A stretch of 64,000 nt of DNA from Streptomyces fagopyri (GCF_009498275.1 NZ_CP045643.1:4712001-4776000); one strand, 5' to 3'. Positions 1-8,312 are shown, counted from the first letter of the stretch. A program made the numbers and translations. The notes: generated by a model not told the origin, from the sequence alone.

Positions 1-639
1 GGTCGTCAGGGTGATGTAGTGGCCCGGCTTCTTCCTGCCCGACTCCTTGGGGACCGCGCCGAGGACCTTCACGTTGTACTTCGAGGTCTCCGGGAGGATG
101 CCGAAGACCTTGTACACGTACCACTTGTCCTTGGTCTCGAAGACGATCGGATCGCCCTTCTCGACCTTGTCGATGTTGTGGAACTTGGCGCCGTGGCCGT
201 CGCGGTGGGCGGCGAGCGTGAAGTTCCCGTTCTTGCCGGTCATCGGCAGCGACGACTTGACGGGGTCCGTGTAGTAGCCGGCGACGCCGTCGTTGAGGAC
301 CTCCGTGGAGGTGCCCTTCTCGACGAGCACCTCACCGTTCTTCATGGACGGGACGTGCAGGAAGCCGATGCCGTCCTTGGTGTCCAGCGCTCCGGGGCCC
401 TTGTCCGCCGCCCAGTGGTCGCGGACCTTGTCGCCCTGCTGGTGCGCCGCGCGGTCCGCGACGACGTTCGTCCACCACAGCGAGTAGACGACGAAGAGGC
501 CGAGCACCAGGCCCGCGGTGATGAGGAGTTCGCCGAAGACACTGACCGCCATCGCGATCGGGCCGGGACCACGCCGTTTCGGTGCGGGCGCCTCGGCGTC
601 GGCGTCGGCGCGCTCGTCGTGGTCGGTCCTCGCTGCCAC
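1..639 (-). CDS. Class E sortase, C-terminus cut by the window edge
   Basis: Membrane-anchored transpeptidase-type sortase. The visible 213 residues have a short basic cytoplasmic N-terminus, one membrane segment at about residues 31-54, and a sortase beta-barrel with the catalytic His in AAHRDGHG (His145). The sequence stops at YITLTT, exactly one codon before the catalytic Cys of the class E TLTTC motif, so Cys and Arg lie outside the window. The start is a GTG at 639: the frame is open upstream only to a TGA at 676-678 and has no ATG, and GGGG lies about 10 nt before the GTG. It is the most downstream of three sortase genes on this strand. Which LPXTG-like proteins it processes cannot be told. 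Confidence 0.88.
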   Translation of the reverse strand, partial: MAARTDHDERADADAEAPAPKRRGPGPIAMAVSVFGELLITAGLVLGLFVVYSLWWTNVVADRAAHQQGDKVRDHWAADKGPGALDTKDGIGFLHVPSMKNGEVLVEKGTSTEVLNDGVAGYYTDPVKSSLPMTGKNGNFTLAAHRDGHGAKFHNIDKVEKGDPIVFETKDKWYVYKVFGILPETSKYNVKVLGAVPKESGRKKPGHYITLTT

Positions 640-723
640 TGTGCATCTGCCCCGTCTGGTCTGTCTCAGGTTGTCTCACGCGCTCGTCGCCCGAGGGGAC
701 AGCCCGCGCACCGCTGGATGCGC

Positions 724-2232
724 CTACCCGATGAGGGCGTCGGGCTTGCCCTTGCTGCGCGGGCGTTCCTCGACCATCTTGCCCCACACGATCATCCGGT
801 ACTTGCTGGTGAATTCCGGCGTGCAGGTGGTCAGGGTGATGTAGCGGCCGGGCCCCGTGAATCCGGACCCCTTGGGGACGGGGGCCAGCACACTTGTGTT
901 CGAAGGGGACGTCACCGGCAGGATCGACGCCATCTTGTAGACGAAGTAGTCGTCCTGCGTCTCGACGACGATCGAGTCGCCCGGCTTGAGGCGGTTGATG
1001 TAGCGGAAGGGTTCGCCGTGCGTGTTGCGGTGGCCCGCGAGACCGAAGTTGCCCGTCTTGGCGTCCGGCATCGCCGTCTTGAGGCTGCCCTCGCCGTAGT
1101 GGCCCACCATGCCGCGGTCGAGCACCTTCGTCTTGCTGGTGCCCTCCGCGATCGGCGCGACGACGTCCAGCTTCGGGATGTGCAGGATGGCGAAACCCTG
1201 TCCCGGCTCGAACGTCCCCGGGCTCCGCTTGCCGCTCGCCCAGTCCTCCTGGAGATGGTGCGCGGCGCTGCCGGCCTGCTGGTGCGCCCGCACGTTCGAC
1301 CACCACAGCTGGTAGGTCACGAACAGCAGCATCAGGACGCCGGTGGTGATGAAGGCCTCGCCGATCATCCGGCTCACGACGACCGCGGCACCGGGCTTCC
1401 GCGCCTGCGCCGCACGCCGGGCCGCCACACGGCTCAGCGGGGCCCCAGCGGCCTCCTGCGGCCCTTCCTGGGACGTCTGGGACTCCAGGGACTCCGCGGG
1501 CCCTCCGTGGCGCCCATGGCGCCGTGCGGCCTTGCGCCGGGCCGCACGGCCCCCGGGCTCGCCCGCCGGATCGTCCGCGGCGTCCGCGCGCCGCGCGGGC
1601 GCGGCCATGAGCCGTGCCTGCGAGACCTCCGAGGCCCGCAGCGCCACGGTCTCGTCGTCCAGCGGCCGGGCCGTCGTCGCGGGTACGTCGTAGCCCGGAC
1701 CGGGCATCGGGGCGGGCATCGGACCGGGCGAGGCCGTGGAGGCCCCGTAGACCGGCGCGGACGGGACTGCGGGCGTCGCGTACGGGGGTGGAGCCGCCGG
1801 CGCCCCGTAGGGGGGCGTGGGCTCCTGGAAGGCCGGTGCGGCCGGCATGGCCGTCGTCGCCGGTTCCGCGTACGGCTGCCGCTGCCGGGCGGCGTCGTAG
1901 CCGCCCTGGGCCGCCCCCTGCCAGTCCTGCGCGTACCCGGCGGATGCGTCCCCCGCGTACTGGTGGTGTCCGGGCCACTGCTGACCCTGCCCGGACTGCG
2001 GTCCGGCGGTGGGGGCGGCCGGCACGCTGTGACCGGGGACGGCGTGACCGGGAGGCGTGCGGCCGGGAGCGGGCTCCGTGCCCGGGAGAGGATCGGTGAG
2101 CGGGTCCGCCAGCCGCTCGATCGCGACCTCGAACGCGCCGGGCGCCCCGTACGGCTGCTGCCCGTACGAGGACCCGTCCTCTCCGGCGCCGCCGTAGGCG
2201 CCGGACTCGCGCTCGGGGCGCAGCGCGGTCAC
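724..2232 (-). CDS. Class E sortase with a long Pro/Gln/Ala-rich cytoplasmic extension
   Basis: The 502-residue protein has an N-terminal region of about 285 residues rich in Pro, Gln, Gly, Tyr and Ala, then a basic stretch, one membrane segment (about 290-312) and a sortase domain. Catalytic residues are visible: His401 in AGHRNTHG, Cys470 in TLTTC and Arg479 in SKYR. Other class E sortases here are about 210-235 residues, so the extension is extra and probably cytoplasmic. The GTG start at 2232 overlaps the upstream amidotransferase stop codon as GTGA, which suggests translational coupling. Role of the extension is unknown; protein interaction or polar localisation would be guesses. Confidence 0.9.
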   Translation of the reverse strand: MTALRPERESGAYGGAGEDGSSYGQQPYGAPGAFEVAIERLADPLTDPLPGTEPAPGRTPPGHAVPGHSVPAAPTAGPQSGQGQQWPGHHQYAGDASAGYAQDWQGAAQGGYDAARQRQPYAEPATTAMPAAPAFQEPTPPYGAPAAPPPYATPAVPSAPVYGASTASPGPMPAPMPGPGYDVPATTARPLDDETVALRASEVSQARLMAAPARRADAADDPAGEPGGRAARRKAARRHGRHGGPAESLESQTSQEGPQEAAGAPLSRVAARRAAQARKPGAAVVVSRMIGEAFITTGVLMLLFVTYQLWWSNVRAHQQAGSAAHHLQEDWASGKRSPGTFEPGQGFAILHIPKLDVVAPIAEGTSKTKVLDRGMVGHYGEGSLKTAMPDAKTGNFGLAGHRNTHGEPFRYINRLKPGDSIVVETQDDYFVYKMASILPVTSPSNTSVLAPVPKGSGFTGPGRYITLTTCTPEFTSKYRMIVWGKMVEERPRSKGKPDALIG

Positions 2233-2867
2233 GCCGTGGCCCTGCCCACCACCGGGGCGAGCCCCGTCGACCTCGCCACGGCACCCTGGTCGCCGCATTC
2301 CACGAGCCAGTTGGCGAGCATCAGGTGCCCGTGTTCGGTCAGCACCGACTCGGGGTGGAACTGAACGCCCTCGACCGGGAGTTCGCGGTGTCTGAGTCCC
2401 ATGATGATCCCGTCGTGGGTACGGGCGGTGACCTCCAGCGCGGCCGCCACGGTCTCCGGCTCGGCCGCGAGCGAGTGGTAACGGGTCGCGGTGAAGGGCG
2501 ACGGCAGGCCGGCGAAGACGCCCTTGCCCTCGTGCTCCACCAGCGAGGTCTTGCCGTGCAGCAGCTCCGGCGCACGGTCCACGACACCGCCGTACGCCAC
2601 CTGCATCGACTGCATGCCCAGGCAGACGCCGAAGACGGGCACCCCGGTGTCCGCGCAGTGGCGGACCATCTCGACGCAGACGCCGGCCTGCTCGGGAGCG
2701 CCCGGTCCGGGCGACAGGAGCACCCCGTCGAAGCCGTCCTGGGCGTGCGCGGTCGACACCTCGTCGTTGCGCAGCACCTCGCATTCGGCACCCAGCTGGT
2801 ACAGGTACTGGACCAGGTTGAAGACGAAGCTGTCGTAGTTGTCGACGACGAGGATCCGCGCGCTCAC
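2229..2867 (-). CDS. Aminodeoxychorismate/anthranilate synthase component II (PabA/TrpG-type glutamine amidotransferase)
   Basis: Class I glutamine amidotransferase of 212 residues that supplies ammonia to a chorismate-using partner subunit. The triad is visible: Cys82 in GVCLGMQ, His171 and Glu173 in QFHPES; the oxyanion region LSPGPGAP is at 51-58. The GTG start at 2867 overlaps the stop of the upstream small membrane-protein gene (GTGA), and its own stop overlaps the next sortase start, so three genes are coupled head to tail. No pabB or trpE partner is next to it. In Mycobacterium a trpG gene also sits between pknB and the DUF881/crgA genes, so the odd position is old. PabA versus TrpG cannot be decided from sequence alone. 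Confidence 0.9.
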   Translation of the reverse strand: MSARILVVDNYDSFVFNLVQYLYQLGAECEVLRNDEVSTAHAQDGFDGVLLSPGPGAPEQAGVCVEMVRHCADTGVPVFGVCLGMQSMQVAYGGVVDRAPELLHGKTSLVEHEGKGVFAGLPSPFTATRYHSLAAEPETVAAALEVTARTHDGIIMGLRHRELPVEGVQFHPESVLTEHGHLMLANWLVECGDQGAVARSTGLAPVVGRATA

Positions 2868-3025
2868 TGGTTGTTCACCGTCACATCGTTGAAGGGGAGC
2901 AGCGGTTCGGCCCAGGGGAAGACGTACTGGAAGAGGACGTAGACCACCACGAGGACCAGCACGAGTGAAATCAGCGCCTTCACCCACGCGCTCCCCGGCA
3001 GATGCCGCCAGATGAAGCCGTACAT
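2864..3025 (-). CDS. Small single-pass membrane protein, conserved context, unknown function
   Basis: Predicted 53-residue protein starting at ATG 3025 with a strong GGAAGGG ribosome site 5 nt upstream. It has a short amphipathic N-terminus, one hydrophobic segment (about residues 16-35, rich in Leu and Val) and a short C-terminal tail ending in VTVNNQ. Its stop overlaps the GTG start of the amidotransferase gene. A longer frame opens at 3082, but only the ATG at 3025 has a good ribosome site. I recognise the position (between the sortase and the amidotransferase in Streptomyces) but no function. Confidence 0.7.
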   Translation of the reverse strand: MYGFIWRHLPGSAWVKALISLVLVLVVVYVLFQYVFPWAEPLLPFNDVTVNNQ

Positions 3026-3098
3026 GCCGTCCCTTCCGTCGCACCACGGCGTCAGAGCCACGCCCCGCACCACCGGACCCACGCCGTACGGGACCAGA

Positions 3099-3803
3099 CT
3101 AACGGCGGAGCGCCCCCGGTTTCCCAGCCTCCACGGGCTGTGTGGAATCCAGATGTGCCCAGACGATCAGCCGGTGGCTGTGCCCCCACTCCGGGTCGCA
3201 GGTGGTCAGCGTCAGGTAGCGGCCCGGAGCCGTATACCCGGACTTACGTGGCACAGCGTCGATCACCTCAACGTCCGTGGGCACGGTTTTGTAGGGGCCT
3301 TTGTCGATCCGATACGTGAACCAGGTCGTCCCGTCGGTCAGCACCACCGCGTCGCCGCGCCGCAGCCTCGGAAAATCCTTGAACGGGTCTCCGTAGGTCC
3401 GGCGGTGTCCCGCGACGGCGAAGTTCCCCGTCTGCCCCAGCTGGGCCGTCCCCCGGTAGTGGCCGAGCCCCTTCTTCAGGACACTCGTTCCGGTGCCTTC
3501 GAGCACGGGCTTGTTCCACGTGAAACCAAGACGCGGGATATACATCACCGCGAAGGGCTTGCCGTACGTATAGGAGGGCGGCGCCTTCGGGCTCTCGGTG
3601 GCCGGGGCGGCGGCCGGCGTCCCCGGCTGCCGCGCGAGTGCCCCCTTCGACCACTGCCGCTGGAGCTGGTCGATCTGGTGGCCCATCTCGCTGTCGGCCT
3701 TCACGCCCGTCCAGAACAGCACGTAGACCACGAAGAGCACGATCAGCGTGCCGACGGTGATGCAGAGTTCGCTCAACGTCCTGACGACCACTCGCACCGA
3801 CAC
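3099..3803 (-). CDS. Class E sortase
   Basis: Compact 234-residue class E sortase: membrane segment at about 10-32, a Pro/Ala-rich stalk (about 55-75), then the barrel with His133 in AGHRRTYG, Cys202 in TLTTC and Arg211 in SHR. The start is GTG 3803, preceded closely by a run of seven G. Unlike the long sortase downstream it has almost no cytoplasmic extension. Transcribed with the DUF881 gene upstream (27 bp gap). A one-mismatch parS sequence lies inside the coding region at 3513-3526. Confidence 0.9.
   Translation of the reverse strand: MSVRVVVRTLSELCITVGTLIVLFVVYVLFWTGVKADSEMGHQIDQLQRQWSKGALARQPGTPAAAPATESPKAPPSYTYGKPFAVMYIPRLGFTWNKPVLEGTGTSVLKKGLGHYRGTAQLGQTGNFAVAGHRRTYGDPFKDFPRLRRGDAVVLTDGTTWFTYRIDKGPYKTVPTDVEVIDAVPRKSGYTAPGRYLTLTTCDPEWGHSHRLIVWAHLDSTQPVEAGKPGALRR
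3513..3526. promoter_or_regulatory. parS: parS-like site, one mismatch, inside a sortase gene
   Basis: GTTCCACGTGAAAC differs from the 14-bp palindrome GTTTCACGTGAAAC at one position. It is the reverse complement of the variant seen at 7926 and 60255, so the same variant occurs three times in the window. ParB binding at one-mismatch sites is plausible but weaker. Confidence 0.55.
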
Positions 3804-3830
3804 AGGCCCCCCCAGCGGCAGCGGCTCCGG

Positions 3831-4610
3831 CTACTCCACAGGCTTCGCGTAGTGGAGATCCACTGTGCCCGAGTAGCCGGGAAGAGTCACCGTCCCGTTC
3901 TCCTCGACTTTCCAGCCGAGCCCGTAGACGTTGACGTACACCATGTAGTTCTGGATCGCCTGGGAGTCCGCCAGCGCCTTCTGGAGCTTCTGCGGGTCAC
4001 CGACCGCGGTGATCTTGTAGGGGGGCGAGTAGACGCGTCCCTGCAGAATCAGCGTGTTGCCGACGCAGCGCACGGCGCTCGTGGAGATCAGCCGCTGGTC
4101 CATCACCTTGATGCCCTGGGCCCCGCCCAGCCACAGGGCGTTCACCACGGCCTGCAGGTCCTGCTGGTGGATGACCAGATAGTCGGGCTGCGGCTCGGGG
4201 TAGCCGGGCAGCTTGGCCGTGGCGTTCGGCGGGGCGTCGTTCAGGGTGACCGTGACGGCCTTGCCCTTGAGCGGCTGGGTGCCCGCCTTCTTCTCCAGCG
4301 CGGCGACCTCGTCGGTCTCGGCCTTGCTGCCGCCGTTCTCGCGTCCGGCGAGGGTGTCGACCCGGTCGCGGAGCGCGCCGTTGGAATCGTCGAGCGACGC
4401 GTTCTTGTGACTGCGCTCCTGAATCAGGTCCGAGAGCTTGAGCAGGGACGCGTCCGTGCGGATATTGGTGCCTTTGGCCGTGTTGAAGCTGGTGAAGAAA
4501 ATAAGCCCGGCCAGGGCGAAGACAGCCACGGTGAGCACGCGAACGGGCCGGAAACGGCGCGTATCGGCAGGACTGGAACCCGTCCCTGGAGAGTCGGCAG
4601 AATTGCTCAA
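3831..4610 (-). CDS. DUF881 family membrane-anchored protein
   Basis: 259 residues: short cytoplasmic tail, membrane segment at about 24-41, a coiled-coil-like stretch (about 56-112, many Leu/Lys/Glu/Asp), then the extracytoplasmic DUF881 fold with the typical [17 protein letters not shown] segment. DUF881 proteins commonly sit next to division or wall genes; in Mycobacterium the equivalent gene also neighbours crgA. The start is taken as TTG 4610 because AAGGAG lies 11 nt upstream and no ATG or GTG is better placed. Divergent from crgA, with which it shares about 140 bp of upstream DNA. Confidence 0.87.
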   Translation of the reverse strand: MSNSADSPGTGSSPADTRRFRPVRVLTVAVFALAGLIFFTSFNTAKGTNIRTDASLLKLSDLIQERSHKNASLDDSNGALRDRVDTLAGRENGGSKAETDEVAALEKKAGTQPLKGKAVTVTLNDAPPNATAKLPGYPEPQPDYLVIHQQDLQAVVNALWLGGAQGIKVMDQRLISTSAVRCVGNTLILQGRVYSPPYKITAVGDPQKLQKALADSQAIQNYMVYVNVYGLGWKVEENGTVTLPGYSGTVDLHYAKPVE

Positions 4611-4752
4611 CGTACCCTTATCTCCTTCGGCGCCGCGGAAGCACTACGCTAACGGACGCCCGGGGGAGCGCTCAGTGTCCCCTTGTACGCTGCCCCGGAG
4701 CCCGCCCCAGTTCCCTGCGCGGCCACGCAGCGCATCGACAGGAGAGACCCTC

Positions 4753-5007
4753 GTGCCGAAGTCACGTATCCGCAAGAAGGCCGACTACACGCCACCCCAG
4801 GCGAAGCAGACGACCAACATCAAGCTCACCAGCCGCGGCTGGGTCGCGCCGGTCATGCTGGCCATGTTCCTGATCGGCCTCGCCTGGATCGTCGTCTTCT
4901 ACGTGACCGACGGCTCACTGCCGGTGGACGCGTTGGACAACTGGAACATCGTGGTCGGTTTCGGCTTCATCGCGGCGGGATTCGGCGTCTCCACGCAGTG
5001 GAAGTAG
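4753..5007 (+). CDS. crgA: Cell division protein CrgA
   Basis: 84-residue membrane protein starting at GTG 4753 with AGGAG about 9 nt upstream. It has a basic N-terminus ([12 protein letters not shown]), two membrane helices (about 31-50 and 62-80) and ends in FGVSTQWK, which matches CrgA in sequence and length as I remember it. In Streptomyces CrgA inhibits FtsZ ring formation and influences the timing of sporulation septation; in mycobacteria it recruits wall enzymes to the divisome. It stands alone on the plus strand; downstream DNA holds a cluster of DnaA boxes instead of a clear terminator. Confidence 0.95.
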   Translation: MPKSRIRKKADYTPPQAKQTTNIKLTSRGWVAPVMLAMFLIGLAWIVVFYVTDGSLPVDALDNWNIVVGFGFIAAGFGVSTQWK

Positions 5008-5054
5008 CGCTCCGCGACCGCCGCTCCGGCAGTTTCCCGGCAGCTCTCCCCAGG

Positions 5055-5268
5055 GCTATCCACTGAGTTATCCACAGCTGTTTTCCACAGGTGGAAAAAG
5101 AACGACGATCTGTGGATAACTCATCCAGGGTTGACGCCGGTGTGACTGGCCTACCGGGATCCGCAAACCTGTTCGCCCCCTGTCCGACCTGGGAAAACTT
5201 GGGTCAGTGACAGGGGGCACAGCTGTTCCCACACAGCCTGCACAAGATCCGCCACCGTCTGTGGACAA
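5055..5268. promoter_or_regulatory. DnaA-box cluster outside oriC
   Basis: The crgA-rhomboid gap (5008-5287) contains two perfect TTATCCACA-type boxes facing each other (5068-5076 forward, 5111-5119 reverse), a perfect Streptomyces-type box TGTGGACAA at 5260-5268 (reverse), a one-mismatch box TTTTCCACA at 5081-5089 and weaker copies at 5056 and 5091. It lies about 19 kb from oriC. DnaA-titrating box clusters near oriC are known in S. coelicolor (named H69, H24 and D78 in the literature); this may correspond to one of them, but I cannot map it. Confidence 0.75.
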
Positions 5269-5287
5269 CAGCGGTGACCGGAGCGGC

Positions 5288-6202
5288 TCAGGTGAGCTGA
5301 GCCGTCCTGACCAGCGTCGCGACCACCACGGCGGCGAGTACCACCGCGCACACCCCGTACTGGACCAGGGCCCTCCGCTCGCGGGGCGCGTGGACCATCG
5401 CGTAGCCGACGACGACGCCGCCCACGAGGCCCCCGATGTGTGCCTGCCAGGAGATGCCGAAGGCGGGGGTGAAGGTGAAGATCAGGTTGACGACCAACAG
5501 GCCGATCAGCGGGCGCATGTCGTAGTTGAGCCGGCGCATCAGCACCCCGGTCGCGCCGAAGAGGCCGAAGATCGCGCCGGAGGCGCCGAGCGACGGCTGG
5601 TTCGGGGCGGCGAGCAGATACGTGAGCGCGCTGCCGGCGAACCCCGAGACGAAGTACAGCGCGAGATAGCGGGCCCGTCCGAGGGCCGCCTCCAGGGGGC
5701 CGCCGATCCACCACAGGCTGAGCATGTTGAACAGGATGTGGATATAGCTGCCGTGCAGGAACATCGACGTCAGCAGCCGGTACCACTGGCCTTCCGCGAT
5801 GCCCTCGACCGAGCCGAGAAGCGGGACGTACGCCCGGCCGATGAGGTCGAAGCTGTCGGTGAAGCGGTCGCCCACGGCCTTCTGCACCAGGAAGAAGGCG
5901 AGGTTGATCCCGATCAGGACCTTGGTGAACAGCCGCGGGTCCGCGGCGACGGTGCCGCCCGCCAGCGTGCGGGGCCGGGAGGCCGCCGGCGGGTGTCCCG
6001 TACCGGAGCCGCCCCGGACGCATTCGGGGCACTGGAAGCCGACGGAGGCGCTGACCATGCATGCGGGGCAGATCGGGCGTTCGCAGCGGCTGCAGCGCAC
6101 GCCCGTCTCGCGGTCCGGGTGCCGGTAGCAGGTGGGCACGCTCTGGGCGTCCTGCGATCCCTGATCCTTCGGGCCCTGTGGGCTGCCTGGCGCCTGGTCC
6201 AT
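5288..6202 (-). CDS. Rhomboid family intramembrane serine protease with N-terminal zinc-finger
   Basis: 304 residues starting at ATG 6202 (GAGGGG six nt upstream). Residues 25-61 carry paired Cys motifs (C25, H28, C37xxC40, C45xxC48, C58xxC61), a B-box-like zinc-binding module. The rhomboid core follows with six or more helices; the catalytic Ser208 is in LGASGAIFG and the His255 in WQAHIGG, with the HGSYIHILFN loop at 150-159. Such enzymes cleave membrane proteins within or near the bilayer. The natural substrate is unknown. A longer frame extends to 6229 without a better ribosome site. Confidence 0.92.
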   Translation of the reverse strand: MDQAPGSPQGPKDQGSQDAQSVPTCYRHPDRETGVRCSRCERPICPACMVSASVGFQCPECVRGGSGTGHPPAASRPRTLAGGTVAADPRLFTKVLIGINLAFFLVQKAVGDRFTDSFDLIGRAYVPLLGSVEGIAEGQWYRLLTSMFLHGSYIHILFNMLSLWWIGGPLEAALGRARYLALYFVSGFAGSALTYLLAAPNQPSLGASGAIFGLFGATGVLMRRLNYDMRPLIGLLVVNLIFTFTPAFGISWQAHIGGLVGGVVVGYAMVHAPRERRALVQYGVCAVVLAAVVVATLVRTAQLT

Positions 6203-6234
6203 GGGATCCCCTCGATCGGTCGTACGCACTGCAC

Positions 6235-6266
6235 CGCCCCGTCCATCCTTACGGATGAACGGGGCG
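6235..6266 (-). terminator. Hairpin between cyclophilin and rhomboid genes
   Basis: Inverted repeat with 8-bp outer arms (CGCCCCGT / ACGGGGCG) extended by an imperfect 6-bp inner stem. It lies 45 nt past the cyclophilin stop and before the rhomboid start. There is no T-run, so termination is only likely. Confidence 0.55.
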
Positions 6267-6310
6267 TTTGGTTCCCTGCGGGAGTCCCCGGGGCCCCTCG
6301 GCCGCCGGGC

Positions 6311-6844
6311 TCAGCCCTCGCGGGTCTCGACGACGACCGACTCGATGACGACGTCGTTGACCGGACGGTCGGTGCGCGGGTTGGTCTGGGCGCCCGCGAT
6401 GGCGTCCACGACCTTCTGGCTGGCCGGGCCGACGACCTCGCCGAAGATGGTGTGCTTGCGGGTCAGCCACGCCGTCGGGGAGACGGTGATGAAGAACTGC
6501 GAGCCGTTGGTGGCCGGGCCCGCGTTGGCCATGGCCAGCAGGTACGGCTTGTCGAAGGCGAGGTCGGGGTGGAACTCGTCCTCGAACTGGTAGCCCGGGC
6601 CGCCGGTGCCGTTGCCGAGCGGGTCACCGCCCTGGATCATGAATCCGCTGATCACGCGGTGGAAGACCGTGCCGTCGTAGAGCTTGTCCGTGGACTTCGC
6701 ACCCGTCTCCGGGTTGACCCACTCCCGCTCACCCGTGGCGAGCTCGACGAAGTTCCGGACCGTCTTGGGCGCGTGGTTCGGCAGGAGCCGGACTTCGATG
6801 TCGCCTTGGTTGGTCTTCAGGGTGGCGTAAAGCTGCTCGGCCAC
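6311..6844 (-). CDS. Cyclophilin-type peptidyl-prolyl cis-trans isomerase
   Basis: 177-residue cytoplasmic cyclophilin (no signal peptide). Typical motifs are present: VFHRVISGFMIQGGDP with the catalytic Arg, then LAMANAGPATNGSQFFI and WLTRKHTIFGEV. The insert GEREWVNPETGAKSTDKLYDG in the first loop is usual for actinobacterial cyclophilins. The start is GTG 6844 with GGAAGG seven nt upstream; the open frame continues to 7048 but those codons have no support. Mycobacterial ppiA occupies the same relative position near crgA and gyrA. Confidence 0.93.
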   Translation of the reverse strand: MAEQLYATLKTNQGDIEVRLLPNHAPKTVRNFVELATGEREWVNPETGAKSTDKLYDGTVFHRVISGFMIQGGDPLGNGTGGPGYQFEDEFHPDLAFDKPYLLAMANAGPATNGSQFFITVSPTAWLTRKHTIFGEVVGPASQKVVDAIAGAQTNPRTDRPVNDVVIESVVVETREG

Positions 6845-7156
6845 GATCTGCCTTCCGTTGCCTTTTTTTGACCCCCCGATCCTCGCACGGACCGGGCCTC
6901 GCGTCGCCCGACCACCACCTCCGGGCGAACATCCCGTCCCCCCTCTTGCGGAAATCGCGTCGAGTCCTCCCGCGGGCGGCGCCCGGAGCAGCGATCCGTG
7001 GCAGGGTCGGCGACAAGGCCCTGTTGCCCCGTATGCCCCATCTCGCATGCCCCGCGGTCACGCGAGGGGCATGATCTCGAAAAGGGTGGAAAGGTGGACT
7101 GTGCCTGTTTGGGGTACTCGAACGCCCAAGTACGCCACCGAGGAGGAGGAAAACCC
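6845..7156. other. Divergent intergenic region with a hairpin
   Basis: 312 bp between the cyclophilin and DUF5324 genes. An imperfect stem at 7046-7073 (CATGCCCC / GGGGCATG with an inner GCG/CGC) lies about 85 nt before the GTG at 7157; it could be a leader hairpin or operator. I see no convincing promoter hexamers and no gene. Confidence 0.4.
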
Positions 7157-7858
7157 GTGACCCGCATTGACAGCGTGCGCGCCGCGACCGGCTCGGCGAA
7201 GGACAGCGTGCTGCACGCCGCGGAAGTGGTGGCGCCTTACGCCGACACGGCCAAGGACCGGGCCTCGCACTACGCGAGCGAGGCACGCGTACGGCTCGCG
7301 CCCAAGATGTCGCTGGCCGCAGAGCAGGCCCGCGTGCACTACGACGCCCATCTCGCACCACGACTCGAGCAGGCGCGCACCCATGTGCCACCGAAGGTCG
7401 ACCACGCCGCCCACACGGCCGCCGTCCGCACCCGTCAGGCGGCTCTCCAGGCCGCCGACTACACCAAGCCCAGGATCGAGCAGGCCGTGGCGGCGGCCCA
7501 GCCGGTACGGGAGGAGGCCGCGGCCAGAGGTGCGGCGGCGCTGGCCGCACTGCGCGGACAGGTCTCCCCCAAGGAGATCGAGAAGCTGGTCCGCAAGCAC
7601 CGGCGGCGGGCGAAGGCCGGCCGTGCCGTCAAGGGACTGGCCGTCCTGGGACTCCTGGCGGGCGGCGCCTACGCCGCCTGGCGGTGGTGGGACAAGCAGG
7701 CCAATCCCGACTGGCTGGTCGAGCCGCCCGCCGCGACCGAGGTACCCGAGTCGGGCCGCCTGACATCGGTCGACGGCAGCGGTCGGCCCGACCTCGACCC
7801 CGAGGTCCAGGCCAAGCAGGCGGAGGACGAGGCGGCGAAGCGGGACGATCGCCACTGA
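7157..7858 (+). CDS. DUF5324-like Ala-rich protein with one membrane segment
   Basis: 233 residues starting at GTG 7157, just after a strong GAGGAGGAGG ribosome site. The first 170 residues are a helical, Ala/Arg/Gln-rich stretch with repeated short amphipathic segments and no obvious enzymatic motif; a basic patch (KHRRRAKAGRAVKG) precedes a single hydrophobic segment (about 163-182), then an acidic tail. It resembles the Streptomyces DUF5324 family as I remember it. Function unknown; the topology suggests a cytoplasmic helical domain tethered to the membrane. Confidence 0.75.
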   Translation: MTRIDSVRAATGSAKDSVLHAAEVVAPYADTAKDRASHYASEARVRLAPKMSLAAEQARVHYDAHLAPRLEQARTHVPPKVDHAAHTAAVRTRQAALQAADYTKPRIEQAVAAAQPVREEAAARGAAALAALRGQVSPKEIEKLVRKHRRRAKAGRAVKGLAVLGLLAGGAYAAWRWWDKQANPDWLVEPPAATEVPESGRLTSVDGSGRPDLDPEVQAKQAEDEAAKRDDRH

Positions 7859-7876
7859 GTCCTGGCTCAGGACATC

Positions 7877-7928
7877 AACAACGCTGTGGGGCAGGAGACT
7901 TGAGGGTCTCCTGCCCCACAGCGTTGTT
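7877..7928 (+). terminator. Long perfect hairpin terminator after the DUF5324 gene
   Basis: Two 23-bp arms (7877-7899 and 7906-7928) pair perfectly around a 6-nt loop, 18 nt past the stop codon. The right arm runs directly into a parS-like site. Confidence 0.85.
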
Positions 7929-7939
7929 TCACGTGGAAC
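7926..7939. promoter_or_regulatory. parS: parS-like site, one mismatch, fused to a terminator
   Basis: GTTTCACGTGGAAC, one mismatch from consensus parS. Its first three bases are the last three of the preceding terminator arm. Confidence 0.65.
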
Positions 7940-8235
7940 GGCGCGGAACCGCGTCACCCGTCGCACCGCGGAGGCCCGCGGGGAAGAAGACGACCGTTTA
8001 CGGATTCCGTCCGCGATGACGTTTGCAACGGTCGTCACGCACAACATCCACACAGACTCTCTTCACCGTGCGCATTGCCTTGATTACGCGCCTCTGCTTG
8101 CGCCAGTTCACGCACGGCTCCACCGTCGGAGCCCCACCCCTCACGGAGGGCGACAACCCCCCGGGTGACGGTCCCGGCACCCTCGCCCACTCCAGGCATT
8201 TGCGCAAACAAATGCAAAGCTTGCGAATTTCCCCC

Positions 8236-8251
8236 TGTGACGCAGGTCACT
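8236..8251. promoter_or_regulatory. Possible Crp-type site
   Basis: TGTGACGCAGGTCACT has the TGTGA-N6-TCAC(A) spacing and also fits the GTG-N6-GNCAC form I remember for Streptomyces Crp. It lies downstream of tRNA-Ala in an otherwise gene-free stretch (7940-8275) with no clear target promoter. Confidence 0.35.
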
Positions 8252-8275
8252 GTGAACGGTCAAAGCGGGGCATAC

Positions 8276-8312
8276 GAAAACCGGCCGGTCGCCGTGAAGG
8301 CGTCCGGCCGGT
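8276..8312 (-). terminator. Terminator of tRNA-Ala
   Basis: 9-bp GC stem (ACCGGCCGG at 8280-8288, CCGGCCGGT at 8304-8312) followed on the minus strand by TTTT. It begins 8 nt beyond the tRNA 3' end. Confidence 0.8.

Noticed and set aside
19..2364. 781-codon plus-strand open frame over the sortase genes
   Set aside because: Antisense shadow of three well-supported minus-strand genes; product is low-complexity Arg/Val/Leu with no motif.
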